This document shows, piece after piece, positions 43,934 through 51,739 of a stretch of 64,000 nt of DNA. The stretch lies in assembly GCA_039183535.1 (NCBI GenBank), contig JBCDBO010000009.1, positions 13,495 through 77,494 of the forward strand, in the 5' to 3' direction. This DNA is from JBCAXA01 sp039183535. GTDB taxonomy: Bacteria > Pseudomonadota > Gammaproteobacteria > Steroidobacterales > Woeseiaceae. Under the pieces are notes generated by a model. The model searched no databases. It was not told the origin of the DNA and saw nothing but the letters and a program-made list of their open reading frames with translations. A program made the translations under genes and the position numbers. The first letter of the stretch is position 1. Every line of letters starts with the position of its first letter.

Positions 43934-45805
43934 TTAGTGGAGTGCGGCCGCCACGGCGTCGATGACGCTGGGATCATCAATGGTTGCCGGTACGTCGATG
44001 GAGTCGCCGTTGGCAAGTGCCCGGAGTGTCTTGCGCAGAACCTTACCGGAACGTGTTTTCGGAAGGCGCTCGACAATAACGACCCGCTTCAGCGCAGCAA
44101 CCGGACCCACCTCGTTACGCACAGCGCGGACGACCGCGACCGGAATTTCTCTCGCCATCGCCCGTTGTCCGTTACTGGGAACGACCACGGCAACCGGGAC
44201 TTCACCCTTCAACATGTCGCGCACAGCGATGACGGCGCACTCGGCGACCCCATCGACGGCAGCGACTACCTCTTCCATGGCACCGGTCGACAAGCGATGA
44301 CCGGCAACGTTGATGAGGTCATCGTTGCGGCCCATGATCGAGATGCTTCCATCGTCGCTGAATTCGCCGGTATCGCCAGTGTTGTAAAAGCCGGGATGGT
44401 CCGCGCAATACGCTGCCACGAAACCATCGGGTTGACCCCACAGACGAGACGTCGCACCCGGGGGGAGTGGTAAACGGATAACAACGTCGCCGGTCTGACC
44501 GGAAGTACATGGCCGGTGCTTGGTGTCAATAACGCGAACATCGAAACCCGGAACGGGAAAACCAGCACTGCCCACGCGTGCCGTTGGTGAAGTAAGGCCC
44601 TGGCATACGGCAAGGGCGGGCCAACCCAATTCGGTTTGCCACCAGTTATCGATGACGGGGCGTTGCAGCTGGTCGCGAATCCAATTCAGCGTGTTGGGGT
44701 CGGTTCGCTCACCCGCCAGAAATAGCGTACGGAGCGACGCGAGGCTGTTCGCCGCAATACCCTCGCCAGCGGGGTCGTCTCGTCGGATCGCACGGATCGC
44801 CGTTGGCGCAGTAAAAAGTGTCGTCACACTATGGCGCTCAATAATCCTCCAAAACTGGCTGGCATCGGGTGTACCGACGGGCTTGCCCTCGTAGATAACC
44901 GTTGCGCATCCGGTCAAGAGCGGCCCATAGACAATGTAGGAGTGACCGACGACCCAGCCGATGTCGGACGCGGCCCAAAATACATCGCCCGGTTTAGCGT
45001 CGAACACATGCTGCATCGACCATCGCAGCGCGACGGCGTGGCCACCGTTATCGCGAACGACACCTTTCGGCGTTCCGGTCGTACCGGACGTGTACAGAAT
45101 GTACAGCGGGTCGCTCGCTTGCAGTGCGACACAGGGCGCCAGCGGTGCATTGGCGAGCCACTCGGACCAGGTAGACCAGCCGGCGGGCAGGATTCGTTCG
45201 TAGCCGGGTCGTTGCAAAACTACGGCATCGGTTTGCGCGTGACCCTCGAGGGCGGCCTCGACGAGTGGTAGGTATTCGACAACGCGTCCCGGCTCGAGGC
45301 CGCAACTGGCGGTTAGTAGCAAGCGTGGCGCCGCATCGCGGATTCGCTTGCTCAGTTCGGCTGGCGCGAAACCGCCGAATACCACGGAGTGTACGGCGCC
45401 GATTCGCGCGCACGCCAGCATGGCAATGACCGCCTCAACGATCATTGGCATGTAAATGATGACGCGGTCGCCCTCAGCAATGCCCGAGTTAACAAGCGCA
45501 CCAGCAACCTTCGCGACCTTTGTTTGCAATTCAGCGAACGTCAGCGACGACTCTGTTCCGGTCATCGCGCTCACGAAGATCAGCGCCGTGTCATCACCGC
45601 GACCGTCGTTGACGTGGCGATCGATCGCATTGAAGCAGGTGTTAAGCTCTCCCCCAGAAAACCAGTTGGGTCGCAGAGGATCGTTAGCGTCGTGAATCGA
45701 CGACGGCTCACGAATCCAATCGATCGCACGAGCTGCCGACGCCCAAAATTCGGTCGGGGACGTACACGCGAAATCGAATGCTTGTTGTTGGCTCGTTGGA
45801 ACCAC
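43934..45805 (-). CDS. prpE: propionyl-CoA (or acetyl-CoA) synthetase-like acyl-CoA ligase
   Basis: A 623-residue AMP-forming ligase. YILYTSGTTGTPKGVVRDNGG is the phosphate-binding A3 motif; WWQTELGWPALAV is A5-like; GFYNTGDTGEFSDDGSISIMGRNDDLINVAGHR and the catalytic KTRSGKVLRK follow. The opening FWASAARAIDWI and NAIDRHV match PrpE. The family makes propionyl- or acetyl-CoA from acid, ATP and CoA. It is the first gene of the E1/E2 operon and would capture an acid released by the pathway. The 3' end is 23 bases before E1alpha. Confidence 0.87.
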   Translation of the reverse strand: MVPTSQQQAFDFACTSPTEFWASAARAIDWIREPSSIHDANDPLRPNWFSGGELNTCFNAIDRHVNDGRGDDTALIFVSAMTGTESSLTFAELQTKVAKVAGALVNSGIAEGDRVIIYMPMIVEAVIAMLACARIGAVHSVVFGGFAPAELSKRIRDAAPRLLLTASCGLEPGRVVEYLPLVEAALEGHAQTDAVVLQRPGYERILPAGWSTWSEWLANAPLAPCVALQASDPLYILYTSGTTGTPKGVVRDNGGHAVALRWSMQHVFDAKPGDVFWAASDIGWVVGHSYIVYGPLLTGCATVIYEGKPVGTPDASQFWRIIERHSVTTLFTAPTAIRAIRRDDPAGEGIAANSLASLRTLFLAGERTDPNTLNWIRDQLQRPVIDNWWQTELGWPALAVCQGLTSPTARVGSAGFPVPGFDVRVIDTKHRPCTSGQTGDVVIRLPLPPGATSRLWGQPDGFVAAYCADHPGFYNTGDTGEFSDDGSISIMGRNDDLINVAGHRLSTGAMEEVVAAVDGVAECAVIAVRDMLKGEVPVAVVVPSNGQRAMAREIPVAVVRAVRNEVGPVAALKRVVIVERLPKTRSGKVLRKTLRALANGDSIDVPATIDDPSVIDAVAAALH

Positions 45806-45928
45806 CGCTACCGCTCATTGCAAGTGAGCATTTAGCGTAGTGGGTTGGTCTCGCGGCAGCATGGCCACCAGTGAACTGGCAGTTGCCCCGTAGCGAAACC
45901 GGTCGACGATCTACACCGCAGTGAAGCT

Positions 45929-46249
45929 ATGACGGTACGGAAAATTCAGCGCCCGCGCGTAATCAAGGTCTCGCTGACTATCGTGGGGCTCGCCATACTG
46001 CCCCTGGGGTCGGTACTACTAGCGAGTGCGATTGCAAGCTACGGCGATTGCCAATTGCACGAAGGCGGCGTTAACCCCTGCGTCGTCTTCGGCAGCGACG
46101 TTGGCGGCACGCTGTATTCAATGTTCGTCATGGGCTGGCTTGGCTTGCTCACGCTGCCACTCGGGATCGGCAGCTTGTTGCTTTATTGGCTGGTCGAGTT
46201 CGTCGTATTCCTCAGCAACAAGCGGCGGACGGAAGACGCGGCGACGTAG
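45929..46249 (+). CDS. small two-helix membrane protein
   Basis: A 106-residue protein with two TM segments and a short periplasmic loop containing a CQLHEGGVNPC pair of Cys, suggesting a disulfide. It is divergent from prpE and convergent with the TRAP gene. No family recognised. Confidence 0.55.
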   Translation: MTVRKIQRPRVIKVSLTIVGLAILPLGSVLLASAIASYGDCQLHEGGVNPCVVFGSDVGGTLYSMFVMGWLGLLTLPLGIGSLLLYWLVEFVVFLSNKRRTEDAAT

Positions 46250-46265
46250 CAGCTGCCGCCGGTGG

Positions 46266-47375
46266 CTAACCACTGAAGCGCGTGTGGTAGGTCGCCTCCT
46301 CGGTAAGCCGATAGAACGAGCGTGCCTCATCGCGGTAGGTGCGGTACGAATCCCAGACCTTGGTCGAGAAGGCATCTTTCGCAGCGATCTGATCCAACAG
46401 CTTGTCGGCTTCGGCACGCAATGTGTTGATGACATCGTCCGGGTACTGGCGCAGCTCAACGTTCGGGTCGTCGACGATTTGCTGGAACGCGGCCGCATTG
46501 CGATAGGCGTATTCAGAGTGCATATCGAGGTTCGCCGCTTGGCTGGCCGTCACGAAGATAGCCTTGATGTCGTCGGGGAATTCATCCCAGAGGGTTTTGT
46601 TGACGGTGAGCTCCAACGTTGGGCCAGGCTCGTGCCAACCGGGGTAGTAGTAATACTTGGCCGCCTTGTGCAGGCCGAAGGCAATGTCGTTGTATGGACC
46701 GACCCACTCGGTCGCATCGATGACGCCGGTTTTCAGCGACGTGAAAATCTCACCGCCGGGCAGCGCGACTGGAGTACCGCCGACCGCACGCAGTAGCTCA
46801 CCGCCAAGCCCGGGCAGGCGCATCTTCAGGTTCTTAAGATCGTCAATCGAGTTGATTTCTTTGTTGAACCAGCCGCCCATCTGCGCACCGGTATTGCCGA
46901 CGGCAAACGGCACGAGGTTGAACGGCTCGTAGGCCTCGCGCCACAGATCCATCCCGCCGCCGTAGTACAACCAACCGTTCATTTCGGACGCGTTTAAACC
47001 GAACGGCACGGCCCCGAACAACTGCGCGATCTCGAGCTTGTTGCGCCAGTAATACGCGCCGCCGTGGCCAAGATCGGCCGTGCCGGCCGATACGGCATCG
47101 AATACCTCAAAGGCTGGCACCAATTCGCCAGCTGCGAACACTTGGATATCGACGCGACCACCGGAGGCTGTTTTGATGTAATTCGCGAGCGTTAATGCAC
47201 CGGTTCCGAGGCCGGGAAAGTTCGGCGGCCAGGTCGTCACCATTTTCAGCCGCCAGGTTTTTTGCGGCGCGGCACCCGTGCTGGCGCAGTCGGCACTCGT
47301 TTGCTCGCCGCACGCCGCCAAGCTCGTTAACGCAGCACCACCACCCAGGCCGGCCACAAAATCGCGTCGCTTCAT
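46266..47375 (-). CDS. TRAP transporter substrate-binding protein, DctP-type, Tat-exported lipoprotein
   Basis: A 369-residue binding protein. The leader has MKRRDFVAGLGGGAALTSLAAC, a Tat-type twin-Arg start plus lipobox. LKMVTTWPPNFPGLGTGALTLAN and the G(A/S)xDATEWVGPYND segment near residue 215 mark the TakP-like DctP group, which binds 2-oxoacids or lactate. No DctQ/DctM membrane subunits are in the window, so it is an orphan. A clear GGGGGA site precedes the ATG. Divergent from dtd. Confidence 0.87.
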   Translation of the reverse strand: MKRRDFVAGLGGGAALTSLAACGEQTSADCASTGAAPQKTWRLKMVTTWPPNFPGLGTGALTLANYIKTASGGRVDIQVFAAGELVPAFEVFDAVSAGTADLGHGGAYYWRNKLEIAQLFGAVPFGLNASEMNGWLYYGGGMDLWREAYEPFNLVPFAVGNTGAQMGGWFNKEINSIDDLKNLKMRLPGLGGELLRAVGGTPVALPGGEIFTSLKTGVIDATEWVGPYNDIAFGLHKAAKYYYYPGWHEPGPTLELTVNKTLWDEFPDDIKAIFVTASQAANLDMHSEYAYRNAAAFQQIVDDPNVELRQYPDDVINTLRAEADKLLDQIAAKDAFSTKVWDSYRTYRDEARSFYRLTEEATYHTRFSG

Positions 47376-47464
47376 TCGTCGGTTCCCCCGAAACTGTCAA
47401 TCTGCCATCGTTATAGGGCAGGTGGCGCTTAAAAGGAACCGCTTTCGCTGCGAATGACAGCAAA

Positions 47465-47575
47465 CTAACAAATCCACAGATACGTCTCTTTAGCGCTCTA
47501 AAGAGATTAATATTCCCACTTTATAATTATTATTACTAAAGTGGAGATTTTATATTTTTTCAGGGCTTTTTTATA
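47465..47575. promoter_or_regulatory. AT-rich control region with two inverted repeats before dtd
   Basis: This stretch is strikingly AT-rich against a G+C-rich background. CTCTTTAG/CTAAAGAG (47486-47505, CGCT spacer) and CCACTTTA/TAAAGTGG (47516-47544, 13-base loop) are perfect inverted repeats. A consensus -10 TATAAT lies at 47522-47527 inside the second. Divergent genes on both sides make shared control likely. The repeats are seen; promoter and operator roles are inferred. Confidence 0.55.
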
Positions 47576-48010
47576 GTGATAGGGTTGTTACAGAGGGTTT
47601 CTAGCGCTTCAGTTGCGGTCGACGGGGAAATTCTCGGCCAGATCGATCAAGGACTGATGGTGTTGGTCGGGGTCGAGACCGACGATCGTGCGCCCAATGC
47701 CGAGCGTCTGGCGGAGCGGCTGTGCGCGTACCGGGTCTTTGAGGACGAGTCGGGGCGTATGAACAAGTCTGTGACCGATGTCGCTGGAGCCTTGCTGCTC
47801 GTTCCGCAATTTACGCTGGCGGCCGATACACGGCGCGGCAATCGGGCAAGTTTCAGTCGCGGCGCAGCGCCGGCAGTAGCCAGCGACTTGTTCGATCGCT
47901 GTGCAGACGCCGCCGCGACGCGGATTCGGGTCGAACGGGGTCGATTTGGTGCGAATATGCAGGTGTCGCTCGTCAATGACGGTCCCGTGACGTTCTGGCT
48001 AACGGCCTAG
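47576..48010 (+). CDS. dtd: D-aminoacyl-tRNA deacylase
   Basis: Encodes 144 residues, the usual length. IGLLQRVSSASVAVDGE at the N terminus, PQFTLAADTRRGNRASF in the middle and NDGPVTFWL at the C terminus are the Dtd signatures; the GP in the last forms the chiral-selecting cis-loop. The enzyme hydrolyses D-amino acids from mischarged tRNA. GTG start with a weak site. tatABC follow on the same strand. Confidence 0.92.
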   Translation: MIGLLQRVSSASVAVDGEILGQIDQGLMVLVGVETDDRAPNAERLAERLCAYRVFEDESGRMNKSVTDVAGALLLVPQFTLAADTRRGNRASFSRGAAPAVASDLFDRCADAAATRIRVERGRFGANMQVSLVNDGPVTFWLTA

Positions 48011-48133
48011 TGAGTCGCGCTAGAGGCCAACAACCTCACACTTTTCTGACATCTATTTGGCGTATTATGACGGGCCCGGTGGAGGCAGTGGGCGTCGCCC
48101 CGGACTCCGACAGACCTGCAGGCAGACAAAGAC

Positions 48134-48361
48134 ATGCTGAGCAACATTTCGATTTGGCAATTGCTGATTATTCTCGCCATCGTCATTGCGATTTTCGGCA
48201 CCAGCAAGCTGCGCAACATGGGTTCCGATCTTGGCGGTGCCGTCAAAGGGTTCCGCAAAGCGGTCAAAGAAGCCGAGGAAGAGCCGCCGCGCAACCTTCC
48301 TGAAGGCAACGACGCCGATTTTGAAGCGGCGCGTTCCGAAGAATCGACCAAGAACAATTAA
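48134..48361 (+). CDS. tatA: Sec-independent twin-arginine translocase subunit TatA
   Basis: A 75-residue protein with one TM helix (residues 6-22), the FGTSKLRNMG hinge and an amphipathic helix, then an acidic tail. TatA forms the transport pore with TatB and TatC. Here it exports at least the Tat-type DUF1513 and TRAP lipoprotein leaders found in this window. Followed by tatB after 18 bases. Confidence 0.93.
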   Translation: MLSNISIWQLLIILAIVIAIFGTSKLRNMGSDLGGAVKGFRKAVKEAEEEPPRNLPEGNDADFEAARSEESTKNN

Positions 48362-48379
48362 GGCGACGAGCGACGCGTC

Positions 48380-48691
48380 ATGTTTGACGTCGGTTTTGCC
48401 GAACTGCTGATCATCTTCGTCATCGGGCTCTTAGTATTGGGGCCCGAGCGGTTGCCGCGCGTCGCCACCAAAATCGGCAGCTGGATTGGCCAGGCGCGGC
48501 GTATGACCCGTCAGCTGCGCTATCAGCTCGAAGACGAGGTTGCGTTCAGCGAGCGCCGTGAAGAGGCGAAAAAGCTGGTCGCCGATCTCGCCGACATCAA
48601 CAAAGAAATTGGCGAAGACGTCAATGCGGCGATCGAGCCACTGAACAAACCGCTGGTTGAACCAGACTCGCCAACCGACAAAGACCAATGA
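48380..48691 (+). CDS. tatB: twin-arginine translocase subunit TatB
   Basis: A 103-residue protein: MFDVGFAELLIIFVIGLLVLGPERLP is the TatB TM and the conserved GPERLP hinge, followed by an amphipathic and acidic helix. TatB with TatC makes the receptor for twin-Arg signals. The stop overlaps tatC by four bases (ATGA). Confidence 0.93.
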   Translation: MFDVGFAELLIIFVIGLLVLGPERLPRVATKIGSWIGQARRMTRQLRYQLEDEVAFSERREEAKKLVADLADINKEIGEDVNAAIEPLNKPLVEPDSPTDKDQ

Positions 48692-49527
48692 GCGACGAGC
48701 GCGACGATGACGGTTTCCCGGACGATGAGTACCACCCGCGCGAACCGTACGAAGGCGATGACGACGACGAGCAAGACGAAGTCCTGCCCGAACAGACCCT
48801 GCTCGAACACCTAATCGAACTGCGGACTCGACTGCTGTACGCCGTCGGTGCTGTTATTGGTGTGTTCATCTGCCTAGTGCCATTCGCTAGCGAGATTTTC
48901 GCGCTGGTCTCGACACCGCTAACCAACGCGCTACCGGAAGGCAATACGATGATTGCGACGCAAGTTGCGTCACCGTTGTTGACGCCGTTCAAGACGGCGT
49001 TTTTCGTTGCGCTGTTTGTGGCGATGCCGGTCGTGCTTTATCAAGCCTGGGCCTTCGTCACACCGGGCTTGTACCGGCGCGAGAAACGCCTTGGCATCCC
49101 GTTGCTGCTATCGAGCATTGTGTTGTTTTACGCCGGGATTGCGTTTGCCTATTTCGTCGTTTTTCCGCTGATGTTTCAGTTCTTCAACGCGATCGCGCCG
49201 GAAGGCGTCGCCGTAATGACCGACATCTCGAATTACCTCGATTTTGTGTTGATGCTGTTCCTAGCCTTTGGTCTTGCCTTTGAGGTACCGGTCGCGACGG
49301 TGCTGATCGTCTGGGCCGGCTTTAGCACCCCCGAGGCGCTCGGCAAGGCGCGACCCTATGTATTTTTATCGGCGTTCGTCATTGGCATGTTGCTGACTCC
49401 GCCTGACGTGATCAGCCAGACCTTGCTCGCCGTTCCGGTGTATCTGCTCTATGAGCTCGGAATCGTCATGGCCAAAATGCTGCTGCGCGATCGCGCGAAG
49501 AAGTCCGAGGAAGTGCACGGCGCCTAG
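48688..49527 (+). CDS. tatC: twin-arginine translocase subunit TatC with acidic N-terminal extension
   Basis: A 279-residue TatC, about 20 longer than E. coli TatC (258). Six TM helices are present with the LLEHLIELRTRLLY start and the AFVTPGLYRREKR segment near residue 130. The first ~36 residues are very rich in Asp and Glu, a cytoplasmic tail not usual in TatC. It recognises twin-Arg signals with TatB. A terminator-like hairpin follows. Confidence 0.93.
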   Translation: MSDERDDDGFPDDEYHPREPYEGDDDDEQDEVLPEQTLLEHLIELRTRLLYAVGAVIGVFICLVPFASEIFALVSTPLTNALPEGNTMIATQVASPLLTPFKTAFFVALFVAMPVVLYQAWAFVTPGLYRREKRLGIPLLLSSIVLFYAGIAFAYFVVFPLMFQFFNAIAPEGVAVMTDISNYLDFVLMLFLAFGLAFEVPVATVLIVWAGFSTPEALGKARPYVFLSAFVIGMLLTPPDVISQTLLAVPVYLLYELGIVMAKMLLRDRAKKSEEVHGA

Positions 49528-49616
49528 GTTTTGCAACCGCAGCTTATGTCAGCTGAATTTGACTGGATCGTGACAAATCGCCATTGTTAGCGGCAGATCC
49601 CGGGGGGGATCGCCAC

Positions 49617-49660
49617 AGTGCCGGCGGTACGGGGCGTGTCCTTGCCGTCGGCACTTTTTT
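49617..49660 (+). terminator. intrinsic terminator after tatABC
   Basis: AGTGCCGGCGG at 49617-49627 pairs with CCGTCGGCACT at 49645-49655 (one G-U) and is followed by TTTTTT, the classic form. It lies about 90 bases after the tatC stop and 110 before the next gene. A shorter self-complementary stretch at about 49595-49612 precedes it. Confidence 0.78.
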
Positions 49661-49771
49661 CACAACGAAACGGCACCGCTACCGGTGCTATCAGCAGCCA
49701 CGAGCAACGCCGCGCTGCTGCGACAAGACCGGCCCTAAAGCCGGCACAAAACATAACTGAAGGGGAAGCGC

Positions 49772-51736
49772 ATGCAAGCCGTTCCGGCCCAGCTGACGAT
49801 CCGAGCGGTCGTCCTCGGTATTTTGTTGTCGATCGTATTGGCCGGGGCAAATGCCTACCTGGGCCTCTTTGTCGGGCTAACGGTATCGGCGTCGATTCCA
49901 GCAGCCGTTATCTCGATGGCGATTCTGAAGTTGTTCCGCGACTCGAACATCCTTGAGAACAACATCGTGCAAACCGCCGCGTCCGCCGGTGAGTCCTTAG
50001 CCGCCGGTGTGATCTTCACGCTGCCGGCGCTGATTCTGATCGGCTATTGGGACTCGTTCGACTACGGTCGCGTGACGATGATCGCGATGCTCGGTGGCTT
50101 CCTTGGGGTGTTGTTTACGATACCGCTGCGGCGCTCGCTGATCGTCGAACAGAAACTGATGTTCCCGGAAGGCGCCGCGACGGCCGAGGTGTTAAAGGTC
50201 GGTAACGACCCAGCAGCCGGCATTCGGTTTTTGGCGCTGGGTGCGATTACCGGCGCACTCGTTAAGTTCTTTGAGTCGGGGCTACGCGTCTGGCCTGGCT
50301 CAGCCAGTCACGCAAGCTACGTCGGCAACAGCTCGATTGGCTATGTCGGAACCAATTTGTCGCCGGCGCTGATCGGCGTTGGCTACATTGTCGGCCTGAA
50401 TATCTCGACACTGGTTTTTGTTGGCGGTTGTATTTCCTGGTACCTCGCGATTCCGTTGTACGCCTCGTTCGGTCTCGACAACGACCCGACGCTGCTCGCG
50501 CAATTTCAATCGGGCACCGATGCAGAAACGCTGGCCTTTAACATTTGGAACGCCAAGGTTCGCTACCTCGGCGTGGGCGCCATGTTAATCGGTGGTATTT
50601 GGGCGCTGATCTCGATGCGCAAATCCTTGGTCTCGGGCATTAAATCCGGGCTTGATCGGTACAAAAACACCGGCGAAGGCGTGACCGTCGTCGACCACAC
50701 CGAGCAAGACACGCCGATGAATATTGTCTTGATCGGTGTTGCTGCGTTCATTATTCCGATGTTTTTCTTGTACCAGAGCATCGTCGGTCAGTTTGGCGTC
50801 AGCCTCATCATGACGCTCATCATGGTGGTCGCCGGCTTCTTGTTCTCGTCGGTCGCCGGTTACATGGCCGGTTTGGTCGGTTCATCGAACAACCCGATCT
50901 CGGGCGTCACGATCGCGACGATTTTGTTCGCTTCGCTCATTTTGCTCGGCCTGTTGGGCGGCGATGCGGCGAACGGCCCGGCGGCGGCGATCATGATTGG
51001 TGGGGTCGTCTGTTGTGCGGCAGCGATCGCCGGCGACAACATGCAGGACTTGAAGGCTGGCTACATACTCGGTGCAACGCCGTACAAGCAACAAATTATG
51101 CAGGGCGTTGGGGTCGCCGCATCGGCGGTGGTTATCGCGCCGGTGTTGATGCTGCTGCTCGAAGCCTACGGCATCGGTCCAGCAACAGCCGAGAACCCGA
51201 ACTCATTAGCGGCGCCGCAGGCAGCCCTGATGGCCTCAGTGTCGTCGGGTGTGTTCGGCGGCGGTCTACCGTGGGCATGGGTCGGTGCCGGCGTCGTGAT
51301 CGGCGCGCTTATCATCTTCCTTGACTCGCGCTTGGCGGCCGCTAACGCCTCGTTCCGGACCCCGGTCCTAGCCGTTGCCGTCGGCATCTATCTGCCACTG
51401 GAGCTGTCCGTGCCGATTTTTGTCGGTGGGGTCGTCGCGTGGCTGGCCGGCAAAGTGCACAAAGCGCGCGGTGCGGATGATGTCGAAGATCGCTTACGCG
51501 GCGGGATGTTGTTCGCAGCTGGGCTGATCACCGGCGAGGCTTTGCTGGGTATCTTAATGGCGATTCCGATTGCCGCGTCGGGTAACGGCAACGTCGTTGC
51601 CGATGCCGTCGCCGGACTGCTCGGTCTTGAATCGCTCAGCATCGGAACCTTCGCACCTGTCGTTGGACTGGTCGTGGTCGCCGGTGTTGTCGTCTGGCTG
51701 TATAACGTCGCCAGTGCTAACCGCCAGACCGCCTAA
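49772..51736 (+). CDS. OPT-family oligopeptide transporter
   Basis: A 654-residue transporter with about 14-16 TM helices. AANAYLGLFVGLTVSASIPAAV near the start and the internal GSSNNPISGVTIATILFASLILL are OPT signatures. OPT proteins take up oligopeptides or metal-peptide complexes by proton symport. The SD AAGGGGAAG is strong. The next gene begins four bases after the stop. Confidence 0.9.
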   Translation: MQAVPAQLTIRAVVLGILLSIVLAGANAYLGLFVGLTVSASIPAAVISMAILKLFRDSNILENNIVQTAASAGESLAAGVIFTLPALILIGYWDSFDYGRVTMIAMLGGFLGVLFTIPLRRSLIVEQKLMFPEGAATAEVLKVGNDPAAGIRFLALGAITGALVKFFESGLRVWPGSASHASYVGNSSIGYVGTNLSPALIGVGYIVGLNISTLVFVGGCISWYLAIPLYASFGLDNDPTLLAQFQSGTDAETLAFNIWNAKVRYLGVGAMLIGGIWALISMRKSLVSGIKSGLDRYKNTGEGVTVVDHTEQDTPMNIVLIGVAAFIIPMFFLYQSIVGQFGVSLIMTLIMVVAGFLFSSVAGYMAGLVGSSNNPISGVTIATILFASLILLGLLGGDAANGPAAAIMIGGVVCCAAAIAGDNMQDLKAGYILGATPYKQQIMQGVGVAASAVVIAPVLMLLLEAYGIGPATAENPNSLAAPQAALMASVSSGVFGGGLPWAWVGAGVVIGALIIFLDSRLAAANASFRTPVLAVAVGIYLPLELSVPIFVGGVVAWLAGKVHKARGADDVEDRLRGGMLFAAGLITGEALLGILMAIPIAASGNGNVVADAVAGLLGLESLSIGTFAPVVGLVVVAGVVVWLYNVASANRQTA

Positions 51737-51739
51737 GCA

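Noticed and set aside
46026..46796. 256-residue plus-strand ORF opposite the TRAP gene
   Set aside because: It is in the antisense frame of a clear DctP gene, and shows no domain or ribosome site. The high G+C makes such shadows common.
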